Positions 34,816 to 47,312 are shown, counted from the stretch's first letter. The stretch: 64,000 nucleotides of DNA from Eumeta japonica (GCA_005406025.1 BGZK01000762.1:1-64000), one strand, 5' to 3'. The notes: a model not told the origin generated them from the letters alone. Made by a program: numbers and translations.

Positions 34816-35334
34816 GTTAGTGAAATAAAAGAGATATATAAAAGAATGTACACAGATCTGTGATCTCTGTCTACCCTTCTCGGAACTAAGCGCGACCTTA
34901 TAAATAAAAATAAATTAACAAAAATATTTATCGTCCCTTAAAATTTTGCAGTTTTTTTTTTTATTTACATATGTTTATATAACAGTATGGAATAAATATA
35001 CCTTTTTGATAATTACAAAAGATAATGACGTTGTTAAAGTCATACTATTTGGGACTACCATTAACCTACACACAAATATACTTCAAATTAAACACATTTT
35101 CAACAACCGCGGACGGATGCATTCATCCATCACCATTTATTAACAGCGATCGTACAAACATCAATTACCCTAAGGGACGTGGAACAAGTGGACACGACAT
35201 CAAAACCTCTCAACGATTGTGTGACATAATGACGAGTCAACATTACATCGTTTGTCAGCAATACAATAAACAAACGGGGAAAGCCGCTTAAAGCACTCGA
35301 AACGTCTAAATCCGTAACTCGATCCAAGGGCCGA

Positions 35335-35450
35335 ATTCAATAAGCTCGGAAGCGGAGGTGTCGGAACAAATCGCTTGTCACGAGCTGCGCCGAGGGGAGA
35401 CCCCGCATCCCCAATAGCGGCCGCTACATACCCGCCCTATGGAACTAGTT
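35335..35450. promoter_or_regulatory. Short GC-rich block
   Basis: CGGAAGCGGAGGTGTCGG, GAGCTGCGCCGAGGGGAG and AGCGGCCGCTAC set in AT-rich DNA. No peptide recognised. Confidence 0.25.
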
Positions 35451-35883
35451 ACTTGTACTGTGCACACATTTGCTTTCTCTAAAATTAATACGTATTGACA
35501 TAGAATCTAAACGGGATATAACATATTGATACGATATCGATTATTATTAACGTGTAAATACATGTTTTACATTTAGAGTTATGGAACGAGAATTATTAGC
35601 TTTTGCCCGCCTTTCCTCTCGCGCAAATATAGAATGAATTCTTTGACTTTGTATTGCAAGCGATATTTATTTTAACATTATGCAAATAGCTTTTAGCAAA
35701 ATTTTAAATTTGTAGACCAGTAATTAAGACATCTTAATACAACTCTTATCTCGTAATTCACCGCCTTAAAGGTTGATTTAAAATAAATGGTGATTTTATT
35801 TTATTTATAATGAATAGTTTAAATATCGATTTTCACATTTGTATACTAATTAACAGTTTCGATTTCCTTGTATTTTTTAGCAA

Positions 35884-35949
35884 TAAAAAAACGACCAAGT
35901 GCAGATTAGGAGAAGTTGACTGATTGACATGTCAGTCAGTCAACTTCTC
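35884..35949. repeat. Repeat head joined to a 20-bp hairpin
   Basis: AAAAAAACGACCAAGTGCAG is a truncated head of the dispersed repeat. Straight after it, GAGAAGTTGACTGATTGACA (35910-35929) faces TGTCAGTCAGTCAACTTCTC (35930-35949). The stem is 20 bp with one mismatch and no loop. Confidence 0.8.
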
Positions 35950-36278
35950 TTTATATACCTGGATTAGCATTTTGAATGGCGTTGGAATTACAATTCTTAC
36001 GAAATCATACTTATACTGAATCGTAAGATCGTTTAGTTAAATAACAAACAAACGCAAACGGTTTTATTAGGGCACGTTCATATTTTTGTTATTTACTTAT
36101 AATTCGAATTATTATCAAAGGGATAGACAGAGAACACAGACATCTACACGGTACAATCTAAACAACTTAATATTGCTTAATATGATATCCATCAATTGCT
36201 TCATGAAAGCACATCGGCTACACAATAGTCCCTTCTTCAACTGAAAGAGACAAATTTTAAATCGATCTGTCATATCAG

Positions 36279-36298
36279 ACACACACACACACACACAC
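36279..36298. repeat. AC microsatellite, 10 units
   Basis: Plain AC dinucleotide run. It accounts for the Cys/Val-rich start of a small minus-strand frame. Confidence 0.95.
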
Positions 36299-36394
36299 AT
36301 GTACAAAACATGCTTACCTACCCAAAAACTAAAGCAAGAACTAATTTAAATTACCGGGCCTATACGAAACTATCGTTAATTAAAGCGGTCACCC

Positions 36395-36540
36395 CCGATT
36401 GTTATCGCCCCAGCGCGCGGCGCCGGCGGCGCGGGCGGGGGATCACGCGAGCTCGAGCCCGCCGTTATATCCCTCCGCTGAGCCGCCGAACCCTAGCCAC
36501 TTCGCGGCTCGCAGGTGACTGGCCTCGGACGTGACACGCG
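36395..36540. promoter_or_regulatory. CpG-rich block
   Basis: GCGCGCGGCGCCGGCGGCGC followed by GAGCTCGAGCCCGCCG. The 74-codon frame across it is Arg-rich by composition only. Confidence 0.3.
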
Positions 36541-37284
36541 AACACCACGTTATCAGGAAATGTATAGGATATATGTACACAGTTCGGTAACTTTACGTTA
36601 TGGCGATGTTATTTCCCTAAAACGTATACATTCATTTAATTCTTTGTTGGCGGCACCGAATTTATATTAGGTATGTGAGGAATTAAAAGGATTTGTTTTT
36701 AGATTGAGCTGGTTCTAGACTCCCAGAAAAACAAGTTTCCTAATTAGATTAACAGCATAATCATATTGTATAATGAATAAAGGCGCGATCTTTCCGACTC
36801 AAGCTGTTGACGTATCAAATTCAAATTCGAATTGTTAATAGAATTTTTAACTGAGCTTATGTCGAACATCTGCACAAATTGGATACAAAAAAAAGTCGCT
36901 TGATATACACTTGGTCCAGTTACAGAATTCATATCACCTACAAAACAGTAAAAATAAAACAAATTTAATAATAGTTTTCCAAATATAAATTATATTTACA
37001 AAAACAAACCATAGAACAATAAAAAAAGTATATCTACACACGTCTTCTTATTTTTCAAAAATCTACTTATTAAGCTCTTAAAGTAGTTTACTTATATGTA
37101 CGTAGAATACATATATAAATAATTTTATTTGTGTGATATCTTGATATAAAGAAGGCACGACACATTATGAGACTTCATAAGCCTCTATCTGTACCTAACA
37201 TATCTATATAATCGATGTGTAATTATTTATAACCTAATACAATTATATTATTATAGCCAATATTTTTAATCAGTAATTATTTGA

Positions 37285-37510
37285 TGCCAACGGGACTCTA
37301 TCACTAAACCGACACCGTCTGTCCGTCCGTCCGCCCGTCTGTGCTACCTTTTAAGGGCATTATTTGAACCAAATTAGGTAGAATTAAAATTTCCAGAGAT
37401 CTGTTACTATAACGAATATTGTTAAAATAATAAGTATTAAAAAAGTAAAAATTAAGAAATTTTCCCATATAAGAAATGCAGTTTTACGTGTCATTGTTTT
37501 CGCTTTATTG
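37285..37510 (-). repeat. Dispersed repeat, reversed partial copy
   Basis: CGGGACTCTATCACTAA, TCTGTCCGTCCGTCCGCCCG, then AATTAAAATTTCCAGAGATC and GTTACTATAACG match the reverse orientation of the region upstream of the GGAACCCTAAAAA tail in this repeat family. Confidence 0.5.
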
Positions 37511-37539
37511 CAAAATTGGTAACACCTACAGTTGTTAAA

Positions 37540-39320
37540 CTAGGTGTGATTGAAAAGCAAACCCATTTTTACATCATAAAAAAGGTATCCCTTTTTAATC
37601 GATTGTACGAGGCAAAAAATGGTAATTTATATATTAGTCTAAAAAGTGTTTTCTTTATACTCGAACAGTGTAAGGAAATCCGAAACCACACTAATTACCA
37701 AGTTTTAATTGTCGATTGCGTGACTCCTTATTTAGCTAATATTCTTAATCGTTGTATTCGTGCTGGAGAATTTCCAAAATTCCTAATTCCAATTCAATTC
37801 CAATTTGAACGAAGACGGGGCAAGTTCCAGCATCAAAATAAAATTTTATGTTACATTACTTAGGGATGGTATTGCTTACTATGAGCGATACGATTTTTAG
37901 AATTTGTTATAACACAAATATGCAGATGAAACCAAAGCGAAATGTTAATAGTGTATTTTACTCGAGGCGTTTCTTATTAATGAAGTAATTCTTAGCATCG
38001 GTTTCATAGTTCGGTTCAATAGTAAAAACACGCAGACAATGTCAGATAAAAACGCTAGTTTCCTTTTTCTGAAATCTTCCTACATCCGAATCCTTGCTTC
38101 TGAATTACTACGTTATTATTATGAAATTTAATGAATTAATTCCCTTATTTAAGCTGAGGTAGAGGTCAAATCTGACAAATTTTAGACCAATGTCAACGCT
38201 CTCAGTGTTCAACAAAATATTTAGAAAACTTATAGAGAACTAATTACCTTTACATTTCAGTTCTCGTGAGTTGCTTCATTTTGAGCAGGATTGAGTAGAT
38301 CCACAAGTGATGCAAGTCTGTTTGACTAATATATCTTTGAAGCCTTAGAGGATTTTCAAAGTGCCATATTTTGTGCCTTATCCAAAACATTCTATTGCGA
38401 TATTTACGAAATTTTAATCCTATTTAAAGCGGTACAACTTTACTATGGTGTCATAGATAATTGAATGAAGCTAGTATATAGTCTGTTATACAAACAACTG
38501 GTGAATGTGTATTTTCTGGATCACCACAGCTAGCAAACGTCTATCTTCTGGATTACCAGTGATAATGTGAGTTTCTCGGGTATCTAGTTTGTAACTTTTT
38601 CTATTTTTTATACCTGTTAACGATTTTCCGTACTTTTTGACACAGAAATCAAATAAACCTGCATTGTTTGGAAATGATACTTTTTGCTTTTGAAAATTGA
38701 CATGAAAAGATAGCGTTTGACGAAGTAGACAATGTTATTACTCGAATTTCAGATTGTTTTTTTATAAATAATTTAGAACTCGATGCCATAAGACTAAGTT
38801 AGTAAAATTTTCATTTACTAATGTTAAATTTATCGATACGAAAATAAGTACAATAAGATTAAACTAACTCCTATAAATTCGACAATGTTTTTAGGTATGT
38901 TAGATTCTAAACTTCAGTAGGTTGAACGCATATCTCAATTGTCTGACAAACTTACTTTTGCGGCTTGCACGGTGAAGTTAGGCTTTACACAAATATCGAA
39001 ACCGCACAGTTAGTGTACTTCAGTTATTTTCACAAAATGATGTCCTATGGTATTTTGCTATAGGGCATCGTTGTGGAAGCTATCGATATAGTAGAAGCTT
39101 CTTTGTGTTTCTCTTAAAGACAAATTCAAGGAAGTCGGCATTCTAAACCGACTGTAGTATCGCAGTGCATTTATAAAGCGATTATGTATATGCATAAAAA
39201 TCTTCAAGTATTTACAAACAAAATAGTAACATCCATCACATTAATACAAATTATGAGAATGAATTGTCCATTCCTCGCTTCCGTTTATAGAAGGTTAACA
39301 AAAAAAGTGTTTCGCGGGTC
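37540..39320 (+). pseudogene. Long, decayed LINE reverse transcriptase ORF (CR1/Jockey superfamily)
   Basis: Plus-strand pieces in the correct order of a LINE ORF2. They are LANILNRCIRAGEFPKFL (37730); FRPMSTLSVFNKIFRKLIEN (38185) in the place of YRPISLLPVFSKIFEKLI; SRELLHFEQD (38265); LKP-RIFKVPYFVPYPKHSI (38340), with the AFDCVDH block eroded; LPVIM-VSRVSS near 38550 in the place of GVPQGSVLGP; PVNDFPY (38605); a remnant of the F-DD active site near 38670; FSQNDVLWYFAIGHRCGS (39030) in the place of HSILSYGILLWG; and HSKPTV (39140). Many stops. The 115-codon frame 37516-37863 is its first part. The reverse transcriptase assignment is strong, the clade tentative. Confidence 0.8.
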
Positions 39321-39929
39321 GATCTGTGCACCTGGGCAGTAAAATTCCTGAGGGATACCGAGTTTACCGTTAAAGCAATGTACTCTGTACATTAGTGTAC
39401 ATAAAAAAATAATAATTCATTAAATAAAGCTTATTACTCTGCTAATCCTTTATACAAAATTATTTAATCGTACGTTGAAAAGAAACTATCGTGTTTCTTG
39501 GCGCTTCATCTCGCCGGTATTCATCTTCCGAAGCGTCGGTAGATTTTGACAATTATAAGTGCCGTTTTATGGGGCTGGGTGCCAAAAATAGATAATTTCA
39601 TTTGATGACAGATATTGAGAAACGATCTTAGGAAATATTAACTCTTTTTATACAATAATAATTTTAGTGTGGTCGATTATTTGAGTTATTTGGTCAATCG
39701 TGATTTCTACACAAAAAAGTATAAAAGTATTTTTTTTTTATAACTGGTCAAATTAGGTTCATGGAAAGTATGATTTCATTATATCAAAAGGAAAAAATCA
39801 TAGGATCATAAGTTGATTAAATCAATAAAATGTTTATCAACTTCATATCACAGTATCTGCTACCTTAATAAAACATCATTCAATAAATTTATAATCATCC
39901 ATTTTATTGTATGTAAGTTCCGATAAACT

Positions 39930-40605
39930 TCAGAACAAATTTGGTGACTTTAGACACGTGTGAATATTGTGCAAATAATAATGAAGGGCGTCAAAATGGT
40001 GATGATACTTTTTTGGGAAGCGAAACAATAACGAAATCCAGCAGCAGAAACAAAAGTTGAATAACTTTTCAGAACACTTCTTATGGCACGTGCGAATGTA
40101 ATAAAGCATGTACAAAGATGCAACATCTCTATACAAAGCCAACGGGTCGAGCTGGCAGAATATTAGTATCTGATGATTCAAGACGCTCGACGATGGATGC
40201 TGTATAAAGACAGGAGGTGATATTGATGCCCCAGCTCATAAATGACAACAGTACTTTAAATGTCGTCGAATCGCAGAGTTGTAAAGTATAAGGCGGTGAT
40301 CCGGTTTGAAGTACTGTAGCACTATATTGAGTCCCAAAATTTTTAGAAGTCAATTTTACTTTGCTCTGCAGATAATCGCATAACTGAACGATTTTATATC
40401 GAGACAAGGATTCCAAAATTTAGTGTCTAAGGAGAGGATTCTTGAAGAAAAGGGAAGAAATAAAAGATTTTTTTAGCAATAAACACGTCAAAATTATATC
40501 TTGCTGGAATTTAAATTCAAAAAATGTCGAGTTTATCTCATTCCGAAATTTGCTCTAAAGATGCTTCTATTTCAGACACAGTTGGTTTCGATACTCGTCA
40601 CTACG
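39930..40605 (-). pseudogene. LINE C-terminal tail (Jockey/R1-like), copy 3
   Basis: The minus strand reads GTQYSATVLQTGSPPYTLQLCDSTTF and SCLYTASIVERLESSD in one frame, and YRDVASLYMLYYIRTCHKKCSEKLFN then PKKYHHHFDALH in another. These take the places of RRDVAALCVFYRIYHGECSEELF and YHLDVWRSTTVRF. It aligns along its length with 8300-9000. It is 5-prime truncated and frameshifted. Confidence 0.75.
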
Positions 40606-41119
40606 GTCCCGAGAGATTCATCCGCATAGCAACGCATGTTATCGATTTCCGATAACATTCGTTTTTATTATCGATTTTGATATTTATCGATACTGGTATT
40701 GTGGAGCGTAGCTCTGGGGGTATATCCCTCGGATCTTCGATGAAGGCCTGAAGTTCAATTATTTAGTAAAAAATAAGACGAAGCCGAATCCATTTATTTG
40801 ATCAGTTCTTCAATATCCCTCCTTACGAATTTCAGTATTCTCTCTATCACATTACCTATAACAATCCACTTCCTATCACTATCGACGCTTTTGCATTTGG
40901 GCGTGAGCCCTCGTCTACTTTTCCTCCCTTTCTCCTTCTCTCTCCTCCCTATTCTCTTGTTTTACGCCAGCTCCGATTCATGAGACTAAGGCCTGAGGCC
41001 GTATGCCTCACATGCCACCTACACTTAAGTCCGCTACTACAATAAACAGAACAAACAAGTAGAGACAATACATAGCCTTGACCAACTACTATACCAACCC
41101 CTATTCACTGATTTGGGAT

Positions 41120-41345
41120 CCGAGCATATAGCGTCAACGTTGATGCTCCATTCCATAAGCGATTTACCAATCTGCATTATTTCTCGGAAAGCCCATAAAA
41201 AGAAAGTTTTAAAAGAAGCGCTTGGTAACAGACCCAGCCCCTATCGAAGGCTTTCGTTACATCCAAATTTGCAGCCAGAGCCTCCTCCTTGCATTCGATC
41301 GTACATCATACGAAAATATGAAAAATCCATATTTTTCATATTGTA
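41120..41345 (-). pseudogene. LINE reverse transcriptase fragment (R1/I-like)
   Basis: The minus strand reads ALALNLDVTKAFDRGWV, then ALLLKLSFYGLSEK, then RLVNRLWNGASTLTL. This matches the A-LDVTKAFDRVWH...LL-KL---GLSE block with a catalytic Asp. The GVPQGS and F-DD blocks are absent. The plus-strand 77-codon frame 41113-41346 is its antisense. Confidence 0.75.
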
Positions 41346-41689
41346 AATTAAGCCTTCGACTGCATAACTGTTGAAAAAATTTAAAGTTAGTTTCCCCCTC
41401 GTTTTTTACGTTTTCTGTTTTCAGTTAGGTCCTTCAATTGTACCATATAACTTAATTTGATAGAATTCTAAAGTGCATGATTCACATATATTCATTAATT
41501 CAAATATCATTTAGTCACAGCATAAAGACATTTATTTCCTTTGTTTTAAAATGCATTGATTTTGGACTTTTTGTTAATCTTTTTAACAGTCTCTACTTTC
41601 CAAAGGACAATTAAGACATTTGGCTATGAGCCAACAAAATTCAACACACACACAAAAATTGTCAGCTTACTTATGTATAGATATTATAT

Positions 41690-42104
41690 AGTACCAACCC
41701 GCCCCGGCTTCGCACGTATAGCATTAATAATTCACATGACAAAGTTTTAGCAGATATCTATAGATATAGTGCCTTGCTATGCCCAAGAAAAAAATCATGT
41801 ATTTAATAAGGAAAATGGGAAATGAAGTAGCCAGCGATAGTCACCTATTGGCCTTGTGATTTGTTGATGATAATAGCAAAGGCAAGACCAAAGAGAACTG
41901 GAACTGCTTGAATTGGAATGGTAAATCGTTGAAAATCATCAATATGCGTGGGATCAGTATGTCTTCACCTTTGAATTTGACACCAATGATTATTGACTCG
42001 CTTAAATTTGGTAAAAATTTTTTGATAATCCATTTGATTTCATTATATGTTGAACTTTGTGTGTTCAAGTTGCGATCAAACCTCACCGATAATCGAACCT
42101 TCAA
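41690..42104 (-). pseudogene. Helitron helicase C-terminus with element 3-prime end
   Basis: The minus strand reads NESIIIGVKFKGEDILIPRI and LPFQFKQFQFS. After one frame change it reads LFGLAFAIIINKSQGQ and then a stop (41864). These are the last helicase blocks of a Helitron protein. About 150 bp downstream on the same strand is GTGCGAAGCCGGGGCGGGTT (41712 to 41693). This resembles the GC-rich hairpin terminus that I associate with 3-prime ends of lepidopteran Helitrons. Coding end and terminus are in the expected order. Copy is inactive. Confidence 0.75.
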
Positions 42105-42344
42105 TCGCTTCTAATCGATAACATTCCAAAATTGAAAAAAATATAGAAAAATAAATTTTATATTAATTTAAAGGAAGAATATGACACAATATTGAAAAAA
42201 AAAAACAAACAAGAATAATTTCTATTTATCCAATCATTACCAAATTTTACAGAATCATCCGGTGAGATAATTTGAAGATTGTCCGAAAATTAAAAATAGG
42301 TCTGGTCTAGTCGTTTTAATGCCCATAGAGTACATACAAATATT

Positions 42345-42364
42345 TATATATATATATATATATA
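42345..42364. repeat. TA microsatellite, 10 units
   Basis: Plain TA run, directly before the palindrome at 42367. Confidence 0.9.
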
Positions 42365-42366
42365 CA

Positions 42367-42404
42367 GTTTTAAATTATTGTAATGAATTACAATAATTTA
42401 AAAC
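42367..42404. repeat. Perfect 18-bp palindrome with 2-nt loop
   Basis: GTTTTAAATTATTGTAAT, then GA, then its exact reverse complement. Because of the AT content and the adjacent TA run it could arise by replication slippage. Confidence 0.85.
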
Positions 42405-43389
42405 GAACACATTTTACTGGATGAAATAATTGCATCGAAAAAAAATATTTACTTGCAACTTGAAGCATCAAATTCAAATAAAAATTTCGTCATTCTGTAA
42501 TGGCTCTATATTATCAATAATATATCAGTGTACAAGATAGACAGACGTAAAGGCGAATAGAGATTTTATATAACCCGTACTATTTTATTTAGCCGTCTTA
42601 ACAATAAGGGAGCGTCAGGGAGCGAACGTAAAATATAGTACATAATATGCAATACGGTTGCGTTTAGTATGCAAGCGATCAACTTTATTTTTGATATACT
42701 TTTTTCCATTCACTTGCTTTACGGATAAGAATATTGCATTCGGAAACATTTTTACTATATAAAATACGCAATGAAAATATAATTTGTAATTAAAATATTA
42801 ATAATGAATTTAATTACTTGAATAAATATTCCATAAACTCGTATAAAAATACTCTGCCGATGATCTCATTCCAAAATTATAATTAGGTGTAATGAAGTGT
42901 ACTTATTAATACGTATTTCAGATGTATTTATAAACTGAAAATATTTTCAGCATCATGTGTTTCCGTATCGTCATAAATGTGGCGTTTATTTACGAAGTAG
43001 GAATGATATTTTATTCAATTCTTATGATTTTGTTATGTTAAGAAGAGACTGGACCTTTTATTTCACTTAAGATTTACAACGATAACAAAACATTATTCTG
43101 CGAGTTAATACAAAAATCATTATGTATTCAAAAAGTATTATAACTATAGGTATAATGTCTTAACCGTGACATGGAAAGTATATCATCACTCCCGATGCGG
43201 TCAACAACTTATGAAATCACGTCAACTCTCGGTATCACGCGCTCCGCCCGTGAATTGATTTGAGAACGTTCGCGTCATTTCACTTAATTGTATGTATCAC
43301 ATGATTGAACACAAAAACGCAACTATAAAATGGACAAGTAAACATCATTAACAATCAATGAGTCCCTATGCGAAACTTATTAAGAGACG

Positions 43390-43640
43390 CCTCATATACG
43401 CTCCAGTGAATAATTTCAGAGTCGCGACAGTTCCCCGACGTGACGTCAGACAACATTATCATTGATACATGCAAATAGCTGCTTTGCGAGTCGTTCATTA
43501 GCTTATCATCGCTAAGCAGCGCGCCTTCGACTGGCGCTCTTATCTTGTTCTATAATTTAGCCGTGGTATAGTTGACTTTACGACGTGTTACTTACTATAC
43601 GCCTAAAGCATAATGAAGGCGTGGGGAGGTCGTCGAACTA
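43390..43640. promoter_or_regulatory. Candidate regulatory block with CRE and octamer motifs
   Basis: TGACGTCA at 43441-43448 is followed by ATGCAAAT (POU octamer) at 43469-43476, a GCTTATCATCGC with a GATA core, and AGCAGCGCGCC. Complexity is higher than the flanks and there is no open frame. Motif presence is direct; function is inference. Confidence 0.35.
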
Positions 43641-44529
43641 CAATTGACTCAGAACACAAAATTATCCACTCTTTAACATGTCTGATGCGAAAATTTGAAT
43701 AATTATTACTATTCACGTAATTTCGTGTCTAAAATAGCAACGTCCTTAAGAACATCGATTGCTCCTGTATTTAACCATTAAATATTATTTATTTAATATT
43801 AAGACATAACCCATGGGCTATAAATGTATAATGCCCCTAAATCTGATATGAGTTTATGGTAGGGTAATACGACCATAACAAAATAACAGCAACCTAATAT
43901 GTAATTTAATGTGAATTTTTGTTTTGCTTATTTAATCATCAAATAGATACTGACCTTCCTACCGCTCATTATATTATTGTACATAGCATAAGTGACTCGG
44001 TTATCAAACAACACACATAGTGAATAACCTAATAACTACATTGAAATATAATGTACCTACTTATTGGAATTTACTTTTACAGATAGGTAGATTAAAACAA
44101 CATTAATTTTTCCAAAATTTATGAAAACATTATATGAAAATCGTCAAGGTGCTATTGCTTGTGTGCCTGTTTTGTTGATTTGAACCTCTTGAATGGATTT
44201 TCATGCTGTTTCCAAAACCGACATAGTATTGAAAGGGTATTCCAAAAGAAAGTACTTCGGTCATTTTTGAGTATTACGATCGACAAGAACGATAAGGAGA
44301 ATTTATGGAGAATAGTTATTTTACCTATAATTGAAGAACTTGTATAATTTTAATAATTCATTGCTATTGTAAAAAATAAATAGCTATTATATTAACGAAA
44401 TAAAGTCACAACAAAAGCAAGACCAAAACTCAGGATTTCCACAAAAAAAAAAAAACAAAGTCGCAGTACTATTCAACAGAAATTGATAATGTACCTAATG
44501 ATTTTCGGTGATATGCGACGAAATAATAT

Positions 44530-44670
44530 ATAAAAATCGTAATAGTACCCGTATCGAAATCGGGATCGAGAGAAAAATAAGGCACGTATATACGAGGTCC
44601 AGAACTTGAACCAGTAAGAGAAGTGAAATCAAGATCAAGGATTAAAGTAGAAATTGCTATCCACACTAGC
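44530..44670 (+). repeat. Ancient hexanucleotide-type array, copy 2
   Basis: AATCGGGATCGAGAG, AACTTGAACCAG and AAATCAAGATCAAGG in steps of about six bases, ending GAAATTGCTATCCACAC, close to the end of the array at 22800-22990. The minus frame 44469-44672 is a by-product. Confidence 0.5.
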
Positions 44671-44814
44671 AAAAATGTAGGATTATATAACTAGCGGTGG
44701 CTCCCAATAGAATATATCGACGATTTCAAGCCTTCGAAATATAAAAACACAAACAGCCTGCAGACAGATAAGAACGTTATTCAGTTCGACTTTTGTCCGC
44801 TATAACTCCACAGG

Positions 44815-45170
44815 TACAATAGAGCGGCGCGCGCACGACACACCTGACACCGGCCCGGCACAAAGCGCTGGCGTCGTACACTACATAAGCGGAATAATAA
44901 GAGACGTATAGTGTAGTGTAGCGACGTCTTGTTTTTTCTATGGCGCACATTGCAAACACTTTTTGTAGCATTCGCGGGCAACGAGAGCGTCGCCAGCGCC
45001 CGGAGCCGGGCTCGCCGTGCTGTGGGAACGATTAAGAGCGTAGGTTTCGTTTTGCCGAGCGACGGGCGCCGGCCTGCAGCGCATGTGAGCGACCGACGTA
45101 TCCGGTGGCGTTGCGAGGAGGGTTGTGCAACGCACGCCGGTCCGACACGACACCTATGTAAATATTTTAA
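44815..45170. promoter_or_regulatory. CpG-rich block
   Basis: GAGCGGCGCGCGCACGACAC, AGCGACGGGCGCCGGCC and GCGTTGCGAGGAGG. Frames of 64-85 codons overlap on both strands without recognisable motifs. Just upstream, TTATTCAGTTCG (44778-44789) resembles an arthropod initiator, so a promoter is possible but unproven. Confidence 0.35.
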
Positions 45171-45769
45171 GCTGCGTTACACGTAGGGCTTTGTATATGT
45201 TTGGTTTTAGACGTGTCAAAGGATTGAAATGACATAATATTTAATTCTGAACTATAGAATACCTATATTGTACGCATACATGTATCGAGGGCTGTCGAGC
45301 TATGATTTTCGATGAGCTTTTAGTCTAACAAATTTCAGCATAACGTCTTGACTTATTGAACTGTTAAATTAATAAACTTTCAATGGAAAAATTTCATTTT
45401 ATAACATCTAATTTGTCAAAACAACAACGTTGAGACAGCATTCGCGACGCACCTCGTCCATTTAATCAAAGTAACATTCACCGATGCAAACAATATCTTA
45501 TGATTTATATTAATAATGATGACAAATATTATTTTGTGCTATAAACGTTTCAAATTTTTAAATCTATAAACTCTTCAGAGTATTTAGTCTGCATGCCAGA
45601 CACTATTAATTTAATTGTGCAAAAGGATCGCGTCCATCGAATCGATGACAGCAAATCACTCGCGTCCGTAACAAACGCGCGCAATCTCTGTGTTTAAGTA
45701 GGTACAAGACCGGTCTATTTCCAGCGTCATCGGATTGAATAACGAGATATCATTAACGTTAAGAGCCGC

Positions 45770-46400
45770 TTGTTTGTTGTGAGACGCTCTCCACCCAGCG
45801 CCGGGGCCCGGTCTCGTCTAATGGAGCAATAAAAAATGTTCGACTGTGCTTACGTAATCCGTATTATTTCCGCGTGGAGGCGTCCAGGGCTGCGGTGGGA
45901 GGGTCAACGCGCGCGGAGCTTTGCCGCCAGCGCCGGCCACCACTCGATGGCCGGCGAGCGCCGCCGCGACACCGCGATACGTACTCTCGGTACTGGTTAA
46001 AAAATGAAGTATACACTAATGGAGCTCGTTGCGACATCGACACTGCGATCGCTAACGTTCCGCGTTGAAAAAGGACGTGTGAACGCGAACGGAACGAACT
46101 CGGCGTTCGTTCCGTTTGTGATTACGACACGAGTATCTCGTAATGGGTACGAGATAAGATCCGAGAACAAATAACAAAAAAAAAAAAAACGCGTAACGTA
46201 TCTCCGGCCGGTTAATAAAATATTTTATCAAGTCGCCCGATCGGGGGTCACATTTTATACAGCAATATGCGGTTAATGAAAATGTAGATTAAACGAATGT
46301 GCATTACAAATTAATAACGAGCGGGACGCGCGGGCAAAACAATCCATTTAATGCATCGCGCCGCTCGTGTGGCCGAATTAATTACTAACGTGCATATACG
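45770..46400. promoter_or_regulatory. Large CpG-rich block
   Basis: CAGCGCCGGGGCCCGGTC, GCAATAAAAAATG, TTACGTAATCCG and GAACGGAACGAACTCGGCG with an inverted echo (GAACG ... CGTTC). Small frames are unrecognised. Homeodomain-like AT words set between CpG-rich segments suggest regulatory DNA. Confidence 0.35.
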
Positions 46401-46499
46401 TACCTACGCACGGGCCCACCGCCCACTAAATCACCAGTAGCAGACGGGCGATTAGCATATCGTTACTTTTGTCTTTATAACTTTTTTTTCGCTCCGTCG

Positions 46500-46760
46500 A
46501 CTTAAATAATGACTGGAGGCGGATGTTGGGATGCGATGTGACGCGTTGTCTTACAAAAATAACGTTTACAGGTATAGGTGAGGAGGTGATGCGGTGCGGC
46601 GGCGATACTCCCGGAATTCCCCGCCGGCGAAAGCGCTCACCGGCCCCGGTATTAAATAGGTGCGTTTCATCGTCTCTTTTCGAACATAGACTCGTGTCCG
46701 TCGCATGTGAAATTACAACGCTATTTGTGTGTTGCGCTACGGGATCGACTTTATAAATAT
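46500..46760. promoter_or_regulatory. CpG-rich block
   Basis: GCGGTGCGGCGGCGATACTC and CCCCGCCGGCGAAAGCGC. Both strands are open (46426-46833 minus, 46523-46756 plus) without recognisable protein. Confidence 0.25.
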
Positions 46761-47209
46761 TTCTCGTGTGAACTATCGTCAGTACCGACACAGTAAAGAT
46801 ACATAAATAAATACTTATATAATGAGCATACATCGTAAATAACCATGTGAATTAAATTTCGATGCCTGTTTCACTTTTGCTTCAACTATAAATTGTTTAC
46901 TCTATATATGTCAATGTCATGTAAATGTAGTATATCGTTACAGCGATTCATCTATCCATCCGTCTATGAAGAAATTAGTCAAATGCTAGTTAGACGCGCA
47001 TAGAGAGGGGTCCTATACTGTAAATCATCGCATTAGACCTTGGTAAAACTAAGCAATATATTTTATACACATTTTCTCTTCACTACTTATTTCGTGTTTC
47101 TAATAAAGGAATACATTCAACAAGAATATACGTTTTCAGAACAAACTCGTTCATTGAATAAGTCACGTGATGCACTTTGCCAAAATTTTTCTTATTTTCT
47201 AATTAACGC

Positions 47210-47312
47210 CCAAAATCAGAATTCGTGTAGGTATTAACGCTATAATTACAAAACAGACACGAGAGTGATTCTATTAGGGTTTTTTCATCGAGTCTACGCA
47301 ATCCTAAAAATG
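47210..47312 (+). repeat. Tail of the dispersed repeat
   Basis: CAGACACGAGAGTGATTC ... TAGGGTTTTTTCATC ... GCAATCCTAAAAATG parallels the 33636-34195 and 62335-63060 tails. The Tigger-like MITE begins 14 bp further on. Confidence 0.45.

Noticed and set aside
36115..36306. 63-codon minus frame starting with Cys/Val repeats
   Set aside because: Translation of the AC microsatellite.
41113..41346. 77-codon plus-strand frame
   Set aside because: Exact antisense of the LINE reverse transcriptase fragment on the minus strand.
46426..46833. 135-codon minus-strand frame
   Set aside because: Overlaps an open frame on the other strand in a CpG-rich block and runs into AT-rich DNA; no motif.
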